A stretch of 64,000 bases of DNA from Chryseobacterium gambrini (GTDB lineage Bacteria; Bacteroidota; Bacteroidia; Flavobacteriales; Weeksellaceae): assembly GCF_900156825.1 (NCBI RefSeq), contig NZ_FTOV01000001.1, positions 372,001 through 436,000 of the forward strand, in the 5' to 3' direction. Within the stretch, counting starts at the first letter, position 1; the number at the start of each line of letters is the position of its first letter. Below the pieces are notes generated by a model, which was given only the letters and a program-made list of their open reading frames with translations, made no database searches and had not been told where the DNA came from. The position numbers were made by a program, and so were the translations under genes. Shown here piece by piece: positions 1 through 8,074 of the stretch.

Positions 1-380
1 CAGAAAACATTTCCGCCCACGCTTACCAGAAGCAGAACAGATGCGGCAACCGCAAAAACCTTCCAGTTATTACTTCCCTGAATTCTTATTTCTTCCTGTG
101 GTTTTGCTGCAGGAATATCCGCAGAAAATACAGGCTTTTCCTCTTCAGCAGTCTGTTCCTGCTGAATTTTGTTCCAAATCTTTGATTTTAAATCTGCCGG
201 AGGTGCTACCGCCTGTGCCGTTGCAAGATCTTCCAGTGTTTTCTGTGCCTCTTCAAAAGCAGTTTTTACTTCTGCATTGTTTTTCATCACACACTCCAAA
301 ATACCCGCCTCCTCTGGAGAAGCAAGACCTAGAATATAAGATTCTATGATTCCGGATGATATGTATTCTTTAGTGTTCAA
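1..380 (-). CDS. anti-sigma factor, RskA-like (partial, runs off window)
   Basis: Reading the minus strand from 380 to the window edge gives about 126 uninterrupted codons. The N-terminal part (STEEYIL-like helix 'IIESYILGLASPEEAGILE') is the zinc-less anti-sigma N-terminal domain seen in RskA-type proteins, followed by a flexible linker and a hydrophobic segment at about residues 108-126 that would be the membrane anchor. The extracytoplasmic C-terminal domain lies outside the window. The only usable start is TTG at 380, one base past the stop of the sigma gene, so the two are almost certainly translationally coupled. It should hold the neighbouring ECF sigma factor at the membrane. The signal it senses cannot be told from this part. 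Confidence 0.75.
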   Translation of the reverse strand, partial: MNTKEYISSGIIESYILGLASPEEAGILECVMKNNAEVKTAFEEAQKTLEDLATAQAVAPPADLKSKIWNKIQQEQTAEEEKPVFSADIPAAKPQEEIRIQGSNNWKVFAVAASVLLLVSVGGNVF

Positions 381-381
381 T

Positions 382-930
382 TTATTGATAATCTTTTAGC
401 AAATCTTTTAGTTTCATAAGTGCATTCCTCATTTTAGTTTTAACCGTTCCCAGCGGTATCTTCAGTTTTTCGGATATTTCACTTTGTGTATATCCCTGAT
501 AATACGCGAGATCGATAAGTTCCTTTTTGTCAGTCTCCAGACTTTCAAGCACATTGGCAAACCCGATATAATCGGAAGAATCATTAGTCGTTGAAAGCTC
601 TGCAGAATCATATACGAAATCTGGAAGCGATTGGTTTTTTAGTTGGTTCTGAAAACCTTTTGATTTTAAATAGTCGATCGCCGTATTCCTTGCAATATTA
701 ATCATCCAGGTGTAAAACCTACCTTTAGAAGCATCGTATTGGTGGATAGAATTCCATATTTTAACAAAAACGTCCTGAATAATCTCTTCTGTATATTCCT
801 TGGACTGAACAATTCGAAGAATCACCCCGTACAATGCACCGGAATAGTGATCATACAGATGATGAAAACCTGTCTCGTTTTTTTCTTTCAGTAAAACGAT
901 TAGCTGCTCTTCAGAATACTTTGTTTTAAT
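382..930 (-). CDS. ECF RNA polymerase sigma factor (sigma-70 family)
   Basis: About 182 residues if read from the unusual start ATT at 930. Region 2 (helices around 'EEIIQDVFVKIWNSIHQYD' and the -10 recognition helix 'FYTWMINIARNTAIDYLKSK') and region 4 with a helix-turn-helix ('YTQSEISEKLKIPLGTVKTKM') are both intact. The first conventional start codon in frame is TTG at 834, but that would delete the first part of region 2; the family-like sequence continues upstream through 'HHLYDHYSGALYGV' to about 930, where an in-frame stop lies at 945-943. A purine-rich GAGGTG sits at 949-944. It is coupled to the anti-sigma gene and divergent from the fasciclin/ferritin-like genes, which are plausible targets of its regulon (inference). 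Confidence 0.85.
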   Translation of the reverse strand: MKTKYSEEQLIVLLKEKNETGFHHLYDHYSGALYGVILRIVQSKEYTEEIIQDVFVKIWNSIHQYDASKGRFYTWMINIARNTAIDYLKSKGFQNQLKNQSLPDFVYDSAELSTTNDSSDYIGFANVLESLETDKKELIDLAYYQGYTQSEISEKLKIPLGTVKTKMRNALMKLKDLLKDYQ

Positions 931-1196
931 AGTGAATAATTTTCACCTCAAAAATAACAATAATATTAATGATAACCAAATTTTAAAAATGTTTTTAAAT
1001 CTTTAGCAAATCCTGTTATATGTTAACAGATTAGTAAGGATAGTAAAGAAATTTAAAATAAAAACAAAATTTAATATCCTGTTTTTCAATTACTTGTGAT
1101 TTTTATTCAATTTTTTAAATCCAAAATAAAACCGAGTTCGTAAATGATTTTAACAACAGACAAATCAAATAATTTATCATTAAAAATCAAAAAGAA
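931..1196. other. AT-rich divergent intergenic region
   Basis: This gap of 266 bases separates the sigma gene from the fasciclin gene and must hold both promoters. I see no clear TAnnTTTG -7 box on either strand, which would fit use of the adjacent ECF sigma factor, but this is weak negative evidence. Confidence 0.4.
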
Positions 1197-1766
1197 ATGA
1201 ATACTAGATCAAAAATCGCAGTTTTAGGAATGGTAGCCTTATCATTCGCTTTCAGCGGAAACGCTACAGCACAGACAATGAAGGAAAAAACAGTAATGGT
1301 AGGCGGAGCGCCGATGTATCCTTCTAAAAACATTATTGAGAACGCAGTAAATTCTAAAGATCACAAAACATTGGTAGCTGCTGTAAAAGCTGCAGGTCTT
1401 GTAGAAACTTTACAGGGAGCAGGTCCGTTCACCGTTTTCGCACCAACAGATGCAGCATTTGCTAAACTTCCGAAAGGAACGGTAGAAAATCTTGTAAAGC
1501 CTGAAAATAAAGAAATGCTTACAAAAATTCTTACGTACCATGTTTTACCGGGAAGATACAGTTCTCAGCAGGTTTGGGCAGCGGTAAAAGCAGGAAACGG
1601 AAAAGCAATGATGAAAACAGTGGAAGGTGAAGAACTTACTTTCTGGGCAAAAGGTAAAAACCTTTATGTAAGAGACGCAAAAGGAAACGATGCAAAAGTA
1701 ACCATTGCAGACGTTAACCAGTCTAACGGTGTAATTCATGTTATAGATACGGTATTAATGCCATAA
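1197..1766 (+). CDS. secreted fasciclin (FAS1) domain protein
   Basis: 189 residues with a Sec signal peptide (about residues 1-25, ending ATAQ) and one FAS1 domain filling the rest. The two hallmark blocks are visible: H1 '[11 protein letters not shown]' at 78-88 and H2 '[13 protein letters not shown]' at the C terminus, with the conserved YHVLPG at 114-119. FAS1 proteins act in adhesion or cell-envelope interactions outside the cytoplasm; no enzymatic role is known. It begins a plus-strand group with two ferritin-like proteins and is divergent from an ECF sigma/anti-sigma pair, so envelope or oxidative stress control is a reasonable guess. Confidence 0.9.
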   Translation: MNTRSKIAVLGMVALSFAFSGNATAQTMKEKTVMVGGAPMYPSKNIIENAVNSKDHKTLVAAVKAAGLVETLQGAGPFTVFAPTDAAFAKLPKGTVENLVKPENKEMLTKILTYHVLPGRYSSQQVWAAVKAGNGKAMMKTVEGEELTFWAKGKNLYVRDAKGNDAKVTIADVNQSNGVIHVIDTVLMP

Positions 1767-1870
1767 TAATTTTTAAGTGTGAGAAACAGCATAATATTTA
1801 TGCTGTTTTCTTTCAACCTTATCTAAAAACACATTAAAATATATAAACCTCTACACTAAAAAATAATATT

Positions 1871-2578
1871 ATGAAAAAAACTATTAATGTTTCTAACCAG
1901 GGAGCGACTCTGGATACAGGCAGAAGAAATTTTTTGAAACTGAGCGGTGTAGGTCTTGCTCTTGCAGGTCTTACCATGATCGGTTGTGATGACGATAATT
2001 TCGATATGGTTGAAAATAACGTTTTCGACCTTGGAAAAGGTGATGTGGGTGTATTAAATTACGCTTATGCACTTGAACAATTGGAAGCAGATTTCTATAC
2101 CAAAGTGGTTAATAATTTCTATTCCGGAATTTCAAATGCTGAAAAACAACTTTTTACAGATCTTTATCATCATGAAGTAATTCACAGAGACTTTTTTAAA
2201 GCAGCGATTAGCGGAGCAACATCCAATGTATTGCCTACTCTGGAATTTCAGTACCCGAATGTGAATTTTAACGACAGAAACTCTGTACTGGCTACTGCAA
2301 AAGCTTTGGAAGATACAGGAGTTGCGGCGTATAATGGAGCAGGAAAATACATTACCAACGCAGATTATCTGGTAATTGCCGGAAAAATTGTTTCTGTGGA
2401 AGCAAGACACGCTTCAGCGATCAGAAACCTTATCAATCCGGGAACAGCGGCTTTCTCCGGGGATGATGTGATTGATGCCAACGGTCTGGATCTTGCGAAA
2501 GAGCCAAAAGAAGTTGTATCCGCAGCAGGAGGATTTTTCAAAACACCTTTCACCTGGAAAGAACAGGGAATCGGTTAA
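1871..2578 (+). CDS. ferritin-like domain lipoprotein, Tat-type leader
   Basis: 235 residues. The leader has a twin-arginine-like motif RRNFLK at 18-23, a hydrophobic stretch, and a lipobox ending in Cys39 (LTMIGC), so a lipid-anchored, Tat-exported protein is likely. The remainder matches the Ferritin_2 family: four helices with 'YALEQLEADFY', 'HHEVIHRDFF', 'ALEDTGVAAY' and 'SVEARHASAI', giving the acidic/His ligand set of a possible di-metal site. It lies 24 bases before a second member of the same family, almost certainly in one transcript. The biochemical function of this family is not established; metal or oxidant handling in the periplasm is inference. Confidence 0.85.
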   Translation: MKKTINVSNQGATLDTGRRNFLKLSGVGLALAGLTMIGCDDDNFDMVENNVFDLGKGDVGVLNYAYALEQLEADFYTKVVNNFYSGISNAEKQLFTDLYHHEVIHRDFFKAAISGATSNVLPTLEFQYPNVNFNDRNSVLATAKALEDTGVAAYNGAGKYITNADYLVIAGKIVSVEARHASAIRNLINPGTAAFSGDDVIDANGLDLAKEPKEVVSAAGGFFKTPFTWKEQGIG

Positions 2579-2602
2579 TTATTCACTTCAAAAAATTACA
2601 TT

Positions 2603-3418
2603 ATGAATATTCTTAAATTACTAGATAAGCTTTCTGATGACAAATTCTTTACTACAGAAACATCAAGATTAGAAACACTTACCAATATTTCATCTTTCGG
2701 GAAAAAAGCGGCTATTGCTGCAGTTCCTTTCGGATTAGGAGCCTTAATGACGACTCCTGCAAAAGCTGAAACCACAGACACTACAAAAAATGCAACGTTC
2801 TTTAAAAGTGCTTTAACGGATGCATTACAACTGGCTTTGGTTCTGGAATATCTTGAAAACGAATACTATGCATTAGGATTGGCGGCTTCGTCTTTAATCC
2901 CGAGTGCAGACCGAGTGGTATTTATGCAGATTGCAAAACATGAATCTGCACACGTAACCTTTTTGAAAAATACTTTGACTTCTTTAGGAGTAACTCCGGG
3001 AGCTAAACCGACCTTCGATTTTACGGCAAACGGCAGTTTTTCACCTTTTACAGATTACAATCAGTTCCTTGTTTTGGCTCAGGCATTTGAAGATACCGGA
3101 GTAAGAGCTTACAAAGGACAGGCAGGAAACGTAATGTCTAATAAAACAGTTCTTCAGGCTGCATTGCAGATTCACTCTGTAGAAGCAAGACACGCTTCAC
3201 AGGTAAGAAGAATGAGAGCCAACAAAGGATGGATAGAATTGGCAGACGGAGGAAATATGCCTTCTGCAACCAATCCTGTTTACGCTGGAGAAGGCAATAC
3301 AAATCAGGCAGGCTTTAATACCGCTACAGCTTTCGGGGCTGCTGCAGGTTCTGCTGCCTATGACGAGATTTTAAGTGGAAGTGATGCCCAGGCAATTGCA
3401 TCCTTATTTATTGTCTGA
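2603..3418 (+). CDS. ferritin-like domain protein (second paralogue)
   Basis: 271 residues. An N-terminal cytosolic-looking stretch is followed by a hydrophobic segment and AKA-E (about residues 35-55), which resembles a late signal sequence. The Ferritin_2 domain follows, with 'LVLEYLENEYY', 'KHESAHVTFL', 'AFEDTGVRAY' and 'SVEARHASQVRRM', the same four-helix ligand pattern as the upstream gene. The two genes are 24 bases apart and form a pair typical of Bacteroidota. A strong hairpin terminator follows at 3451-3481. Confidence 0.85.
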   Translation: MNILKLLDKLSDDKFFTTETSRLETLTNISSFGKKAAIAAVPFGLGALMTTPAKAETTDTTKNATFFKSALTDALQLALVLEYLENEYYALGLAASSLIPSADRVVFMQIAKHESAHVTFLKNTLTSLGVTPGAKPTFDFTANGSFSPFTDYNQFLVLAQAFEDTGVRAYKGQAGNVMSNKTVLQAALQIHSVEARHASQVRRMRANKGWIELADGGNMPSATNPVYAGEGNTNQAGFNTATAFGAAAGSAAYDEILSGSDAQAIASLFIV

Positions 3419-3450
3419 GGAATTTTTACCTTAAATTTTTAGCTGTTTAG

Positions 3451-3481
3451 TCCCTTTCCGAATGATCGGAAAGGGATTTTT
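3451..3481 (+). terminator. rho-independent terminator after ferritin-like pair
   Basis: A perfect 10-bp stem (TCCCTTTCCG with CGGAAAGGGA, 6-base loop) followed by TTTT ends the fasciclin/ferritin-like transcription unit. It may also help stop the convergent DUF3078 gene. Confidence 0.8.
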
Positions 3482-3505
3482 AGAAGAATATTAAAAAACA
3501 GCCAA

Positions 3506-4426
3506 TTATTTCTTCATCCACGTCTGGTTGTCCTTGTTTTCAGAACGTTTTCTGCCATTGTCGATGTTGTAGGCAAAGCCCACTCCCAAAGTCTGTTTTA
3601 GCTGTGTTTTGGCAATCTGGTTATGATCGTACAGTAAATCCAGTGTTACGTTGGTGGAAATAAACTTATTGATTTTCATATTTAAAATTCCGCTGTACGC
3701 AAGAACCAGTCTTTCAGGATGGTCCAGATAATTGGAGAAAACAGAACCGGTATTGGTTAACGTAATATTATCCATTATTTTCAGCTTGTATATTGCTGTT
3801 CCCAGAAAACCGAACTGAAACAGAGAAGAATCACCGTCATTTTTTAAGCCATACATTCCTTTATACTGAAGATCTTTATCGAGTACGAAAGTCCATCTCG
3901 CATTGGCAGGACGCATGGTTGCCGTAAAATTATCGTTGGGTCTGTACGTTACCCCTGCTCCCATATTCAGATAACCGGGCGCCATAAAATTTGAAATTTT
4001 TGCTGCTTCCGGATTGTTTCCGTCCGCATAACCAGGCGCAAACTGTGTCTGTAAGCTTGCTCCTGCGGAAATATACCAGTTTTTTGCAAATTCTCTTCCG
4101 TAGTTGGTCGAAAGATTAATTACATCCTGGGTTTTTCTGGTTCCTACTCCTTTCGTATTATTTTGTCCGTATCCTAGAATAATAATGTTTTCCCAAAGAT
4201 CTTTCCCCTTTTCGTAGGTAAGATTATAGTTTACTCCGGCAAGCCATCCCACATTATTGGCTCCTCCTCCAACCCAGTTGGAAAAAGCCGCCTGATTAAG
4301 CATAAGCGTATTCTGCCCCTTAATGCTCCAGACTTTTGCAGTATCCGAAACCGCTGCATCATTTCTTTCCTGAGCAGATAAATGAATCCCTAACAAAACG
4401 ATAAATGGAAGTAGTTTTATTTTCAT
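3506..4426 (-). CDS. DUF3078 outer-membrane-like protein
   Basis: 306 residues with a Sec signal peptide (residues 1-19, ending LSAQ). The block 'LMLNQAAFSNWVGGGANNVGW' and repeated aromatic, alternating beta strands ending 'GVGFAYNIDNG' match DUF3078, a family limited to Bacteroidota and thought to form an outer-membrane beta barrel. Function is unknown. It stands alone, convergent with the ferritin-like genes. Confidence 0.85.
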   Translation of the reverse strand: MKIKLLPFIVLLGIHLSAQERNDAAVSDTAKVWSIKGQNTLMLNQAAFSNWVGGGANNVGWLAGVNYNLTYEKGKDLWENIIILGYGQNNTKGVGTRKTQDVINLSTNYGREFAKNWYISAGASLQTQFAPGYADGNNPEAAKISNFMAPGYLNMGAGVTYRPNDNFTATMRPANARWTFVLDKDLQYKGMYGLKNDGDSSLFQFGFLGTAIYKLKIMDNITLTNTGSVFSNYLDHPERLVLAYSGILNMKINKFISTNVTLDLLYDHNQIAKTQLKQTLGVGFAYNIDNGRKRSENKDNQTWMKK

Positions 4427-4524
4427 AAGTTTATATTTTGGTTAAAATTTAACAATAAAACTTAATGAATGATTAAAAATTATGAACTTAAAAGAAATTA
4501 TCTGAAATTATTTTACATTATTAT

Positions 4525-4560
4525 AAAAAAAACTGTTCGCAGTAAGGAACAGTTTTAAAA
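4525..4560 (-). terminator. terminator of the AhpD-like gene
   Basis: Stem AAAAACTGTTC (4528-4538) with GAACAGTTTTA (4547-4557); on the minus strand it is followed by a T-rich tract, 13 bases past the stop of the AhpD-like gene. Confidence 0.7.
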
Positions 4561-4572
4561 AAATAAAGTGAA

Positions 4573-5106
4573 TTAAATTGCTTTCGCCAAAGGCCAGTCG
4601 ATGGGAACCTCAGTGGCCGCAAAAAGATAATTGGTTATTATTTTATCGCCTGTTAAAACAATGACATCTACAAGACTTCCTTCTGTATAGCCTTCTCTAA
4701 AAAAGTTTTCTTTTATTTCATCAGAAATTGCTCCTTTATTTTCAGCAATAGATTGTACTGCTTTCGCCAGTGCATTTAGTTTTGAGTCAAACGAAACATC
4801 TGCTTTTCTTATCTCGATAATCTGTTCATCTGTGAAACCGTTCATTTTAGCGATGGCGGTATGAGCACTTAAACAGTATAAACAGTTATTAAACTGGCTT
4901 ACCACAAGATTTACCACTTCTTTCTCCTTTGCTTTTAAAGAAGTTTTAGAGTTCTGTAATGCAATATACGTTGAAAGTGCATTTTCCGAATGGGCAAAAG
5001 CTGCATACAGATTTGGGACAAAGCCAATCCCTTTTTCTAAGTTTTCAAAAATTGCCTGATTTGCTGCTGATACTTGTTCTTTTTGAGGAACTTCAAAATT
5101 TTTCAT
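4573..5106 (-). CDS. carboxymuconolactone decarboxylase / AhpD-like protein
   Basis: 177 residues, the usual length for AhpD-like peroxidase-related proteins. The redox motif is CxxC-x3-H: Cys75, Cys78 and His82 in 'NNCLYCLSAHTA'. Such proteins reduce peroxides or act as thiol-disulfide partners in the cytoplasm. It is divergent from an AraC-type regulator 525 bases away, an arrangement in which the regulator commonly controls the enzyme gene. A near-consensus -7 (CAACTTTG on the minus strand, about 5145) sits upstream. Confidence 0.85.
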   Translation of the reverse strand: MKNFEVPQKEQVSAANQAIFENLEKGIGFVPNLYAAFAHSENALSTYIALQNSKTSLKAKEKEVVNLVVSQFNNCLYCLSAHTAIAKMNGFTDEQIIEIRKADVSFDSKLNALAKAVQSIAENKGAISDEIKENFFREGYTEGSLVDVIVLTGDKIITNYLFAATEVPIDWPLAKAI

Positions 5107-5257
5107 TGTTTTTAATTTGTTTAATTAATTTTACAATGCAAAGTTGCGGTTTCAGGAAAGGCAATTCCATAGCAGAATTTCCCGAAAGATTTAGATTTTT
5201 TCCCTTTCTGACTTTTTTAAAAGTTTTTCTGAATTAAAATGAAATTTCAGTAATGAC

Positions 5258-5463
5258 GTTTAAACTAATTTCAGAATAAACCGCAAAAGAGACAAAAGAC
5301 TTTAGTGGATTTATGTAAAGTATTTCAAAAGTCAGCAAAGAGAAAAAATCTTTGATTTTTTAAAACTTAGGTGCACTTTTTTTTCCCATTTAACTATTAA
5401 ACTAAACTTAAGAAACTAAAGTGTTTAAATTTTTTGCTTCTTTTGCGGTAAAAAAGTTTAAAC
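5258..5463. repeat. MITE-like palindromic repeat, copy R1
   Basis: A 206-bp element bounded on both sides by the palindrome GTTTAAAC. Inside each end is an inverted block related to ACCGCAAAAGAnnCAAAAGA, and the centre carries AATCTTTGATTTTT. It has no ORF. A second, shorter copy follows to 5624 and also ends in GTTTAAAC. Together they fill most of the 525-base gap between the AhpD-like and AraC genes (5107-5631). Related copies lie at 27937, 29646 and 62002. Confidence 0.7.
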
Positions 5464-5514
5464 AAGCTTGATAAAGCAAATTTCCAGAATAATTGGAGTG
5501 CTCAAAAGAATAAA

Positions 5515-5624
5515 AATCAAAGATTTTTAAAAACTATTGTGATCTTTTCATTTATAATCACCAACTTTAAATAAAAGTTTAGTTTATCTTTTGCTACTTT
5601 TGCGGTTACATAAGAAGTTTAAAC
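5515..5624. repeat. partial second copy of the GTTTAAAC repeat
   Basis: Starts in a reversed central motif AAAATCAAAGATTTTTA and ends TTTTGCGGTTA...GTTTAAAC, the right half of the element at 5258-5463. It ends 7 bases before the start codon of the AraC regulator gene, so that gene's leader is made of repeat sequence. Confidence 0.55.
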
Positions 5625-5631
5625 AGTCTTA

Positions 5632-6483
5632 ATGATTTATTCTTTAAATAATAAACAGACCGGCTCCGAATGTCGGCTTTTTGTACATCCCGAACTATTC
5701 GACCGGGATTTTTACGGGAAAGACCGGGAGAAAAAGCTGCTTACCATTGCCTGGAATAAAGGTGAAGATCAAAAAGTAATCATTGACGGGATTGATTATA
5801 TTTTTGCATCAGGAACTGTTCTTTGTCTTATGGTCAACCAGTCTTTTCAGTTTGAAGATTCCTCCCAAATTGTTGCATGGCAGTTTAACAGGGATTTTTA
5901 TTGCATCGAGACACATGATGAAGAAGTAAGCTGTGTGGGATTTCTGTTTTACGGTTCAGCCGATGTTATGTTTATTGCTGTAGATGAAAAGGATCATGAG
6001 AAATTATCATTTCTGCAAAGCATTTTTATTGAGGAGTTTCAGGAGATCGACGGAATTCAGGAGGATATGATCAGGATGCTGATTAAAAGACTCATCATTA
6101 TTATTACAAGACTTGGAAAAAAGCAGTTTTTAAAGGAAGAACTTCCCGAAGTAAAGCTGGATATCATCAGAAGTTTTAATCTTTTGGTGGAAAAGAACTA
6201 CAAAACTCAGCATTCTGTAAAATTTTATGCAGATCAGCTTCATAAATCGCCAAAGACTTTATCCAACCTATTCAGATTGTACAACAGCCAGAGTCCGTCG
6301 TCTGTTATCCAGCAGAGAATTTTTCTTGAAGCAAAAAGACTTTTGCTGTTTACCGATAAATCTGTAAAGGAAATTACCTTTGAACTGGGGTTTGAAGACG
6401 TGTCGTATTTCAGTAATTTTTTCAAGAGACTTTCAGGAAATACACCTGTTTCATTTAAAAAGAAAAAGCCTGTAAAGAAATAA
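5632..6483 (+). CDS. AraC-family transcriptional regulator
   Basis: 283 residues: an N-terminal cupin-like sensing part and a C-terminal double helix-turn-helix. The HTH region spans about 195-280, with 'SVKFYADQLHKSPKTLSNLF' as the first and the AraC signature 'ITFELGFEDVSYFSNFFKR' plus 'GNTPVSFK' as the second. It likely regulates the divergent AhpD-like gene. The ATG at 5632 lies just past the end of a repeat element. Confidence 0.9.
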   Translation: MIYSLNNKQTGSECRLFVHPELFDRDFYGKDREKKLLTIAWNKGEDQKVIIDGIDYIFASGTVLCLMVNQSFQFEDSSQIVAWQFNRDFYCIETHDEEVSCVGFLFYGSADVMFIAVDEKDHEKLSFLQSIFIEEFQEIDGIQEDMIRMLIKRLIIIITRLGKKQFLKEELPEVKLDIIRSFNLLVEKNYKTQHSVKFYADQLHKSPKTLSNLFRLYNSQSPSSVIQQRIFLEAKRLLLFTDKSVKEITFELGFEDVSYFSNFFKRLSGNTPVSFKKKKPVKK

Positions 6484-6565
6484 AAAATCACAGTCTTAAA
6501 CCAATTAGTTTTATCTATTAACATCATGAAAAAAATATGTTACTTTTTTTCTGAAATTATTAGGA

Positions 6566-6592
6566 TTGAAAATCATTTTTTAATTATATTTG
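6566..6592 (+). promoter_or_regulatory. Bacteroidota-type promoter with no downstream gene
   Basis: TTG at 6566-6568 and TATATTTG at 6585-6592, spaced 16 bp, fit the -33/-7 consensus of the primary sigma factor of this phylum (TTG, 17-23, TAnnTTTG), with a slightly short spacer. No plus-strand gene follows; a terminator does. Confidence 0.45.
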
Positions 6593-6597
6593 TGAAT

Positions 6598-6658
6598 CGA
6601 AATAATTTTTTTTCATCATTTGTGTTTTTTTAGGCTCCTTTCTAAGGAGTCTTTTTTT
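6598..6658 (+). ncRNA. candidate small RNA between AraC and DUF421 genes
   Basis: Bounded by the promoter at 6566-6592 and a hairpin terminator at 6635-6658, giving a predicted transcript of about 60 bases without an ORF. The terminator has its T-run only on the plus strand, so it does not serve the minus-strand gene ending at 6665. It could instead be a distant terminator of the AraC gene, whose stop is 150 bases upstream. Confidence 0.3.
6635..6658 (+). terminator. rho-independent terminator
   Basis: Stem CTCCTT-TCT-AAGGAG followed by seven T residues on the plus strand. It ends either a small RNA or the AraC transcript. Confidence 0.75.
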
Positions 6659-6664
6659 GTTTTA

Positions 6665-7372
6665 TCAGGTAACGCGTTTTTTATTGCTCGAAGCTACCCA
6701 TTCATCTTTTTTACATTTGCTGCAGTTTCCTGCCATTCCTTTGTGTTTTTCTTCCGTATGTCCGCAGAACGTGCAGGAATAAAATCCCGGCTGAACAATT
6801 GTTTTCAAAGGATGATCCAAAGAATCCGGCATAATCGGAAGTCCGTATTTCACCCTTTCGTCTTCGAAATAAAACACACTGATTTCTCCGGAAATTTCTT
6901 CAATGGCACTTTCAATCTGCCCAAGTTGGGAAATTCCTTTTAATCTTAATTCAGCAAAAAATTCATCACTCCCCAGATTTTCTTTCTTAAAATTTTCAAT
7001 GGAAAATTCACCGTTTTCGATCAGGCAGATCGATTTTCCCTCAATAAGCTGTTCGAGTTTTTTATTTTTTGCGATAAAATAGGTTACAATGGTGTACAGA
7101 AGAATAATTACGGCAAAAACAATGAATGAAGAAACAATTCCGACATCTTTATTAAACATCGGATCTCCCGCCGCAGAACCCAGTCCGATAATCACCACAA
7201 GTTCGAAAATCGAAAGCTGCTTCACTCCCCTTTTTCCCAAAACTCTAAGACCAATGATAATGGTAATGAACATAATGGCGGTGCGAAGAATAATTTCCAG
7301 AATAAAAGACCATTCTTCGTGTCCCATCAGAAGTTCTTTCCAGTCTAATTCTAAAAGAAATATGGATAACAT
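6665..7372 (-). CDS. DUF421 (YetF-like) membrane protein with C-terminal zinc ribbon
   Basis: 235 residues from the ATG at 7372; an in-frame TTG 18 bases earlier is less likely. Three membrane helices occupy about residues 25-105, followed by the cytosolic DUF421 domain ('LIEGKSICLIENGEF', 'DEFFAELRLKGI'). The last 40 residues add CTFC...CSKC, two CxxC pairs that look like a zinc ribbon; most YetF proteins as I know them end before this. YetF-family function is unclear (spore/membrane roles in Bacillus). It stands alone. Confidence 0.85.
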   Translation of the reverse strand: MLSIFLLELDWKELLMGHEEWSFILEIILRTAIMFITIIIGLRVLGKRGVKQLSIFELVVIIGLGSAAGDPMFNKDVGIVSSFIVFAVIILLYTIVTYFIAKNKKLEQLIEGKSICLIENGEFSIENFKKENLGSDEFFAELRLKGISQLGQIESAIEEISGEISVFYFEDERVKYGLPIMPDSLDHPLKTIVQPGFYSCTFCGHTEEKHKGMAGNCSKCKKDEWVASSNKKRVT

Positions 7373-7447
7373 ATAAAATTTATGATTCAAGGTTCAAAAA
7401 ATACGCCAAGCAAAAGAAAAACGCATCATGAACGTTTGTACTGAAAA

Positions 7448-7477
7448 TAAAAACCGCCTCTGTTGAAACGGTTTTTC
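7448..7477 (-). terminator. terminator of the acetyltransferase gene
   Basis: AAAAACCG and CGGTTTTT form a stem around 7449-7475 immediately after the minus-strand stop at 7480, with a T-run on the minus strand. Confidence 0.65.
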
Positions 7478-7479
7478 TC

Positions 7480-8016
7480 TTATCCTTTAATCCATTCTTC
7501 CCGAAGCAAAGCATAGATCACATCATCTGTCCAGTTGTTTTTCCAGAATAGACTTTTCACAAAATGACCTTCTTTTCTAAAACCAATGCGTTCCATTAGT
7601 TTAAGAGAATCAATGTTTTCCGGATCTATGGAAGCCATGATTCTGTGTTTTTTCAGATCGCTGAAAAGAAAATTAATTACTCCTTTTAACGCTTCAGAAG
7701 CATACCCTCTTCCCTGAAAGTCCTTATTTAAAGTAATTCCTAACTCTGCCTGCAAATTTTCAGAACCAAAAAAATGAATTCCGATATCGCCGATCACAGC
7801 TTTTGTATCTTTTTCTGTAATTAAAACCTGATACCAGCTTTCCGGCTGATTAAATTCTTTGTTATTTTTTTGAATAAACTGTTCAACATCTTCCAATGTT
7901 TTGGGAATCCAGCTCTGAAATTTATTCGCTTCCGCATCAGAACGATAATTAAAAACTGCCTGTTTATCGTCCAAAGTCAGATCCCGAATCAGTAATCTTT
8001 CTGTTTCTAAATGCAT
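7480..8016 (-). CDS. GNAT N-acetyltransferase, RimJ/RimL type
   Basis: 178 residues. The start 'LETERLLIRDLTLDD' and the acetyl-CoA binding block 'GITLNKDFQGRGYASEALKGVI' followed by 'ENIDSLKLMERIGFRKEGHF' are the signatures of Acetyltransf_3 proteins related to ribosomal-protein N-acetyltransferases. The acceptor substrate cannot be predicted. It is a single gene, 58 bases from the MBL gene, probably in one unit with it. Confidence 0.85.
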   Translation of the reverse strand: MHLETERLLIRDLTLDDKQAVFNYRSDAEANKFQSWIPKTLEDVEQFIQKNNKEFNQPESWYQVLITEKDTKAVIGDIGIHFFGSENLQAELGITLNKDFQGRGYASEALKGVINFLFSDLKKHRIMASIDPENIDSLKLMERIGFRKEGHFVKSLFWKNNWTDDVIYALLREEWIKG

Positions 8017-8074
8017 TTTTTATAATTTGATCCGGCTAAATTAAGATTTAATCTCAAATCTTTAAGCAAGAGAT

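Noticed and set aside
41..349. 102-residue plus-strand ORF at the window start.
   Set aside because: It is the antisense of the partial anti-sigma factor gene, Pro/Leu-rich and without family features.
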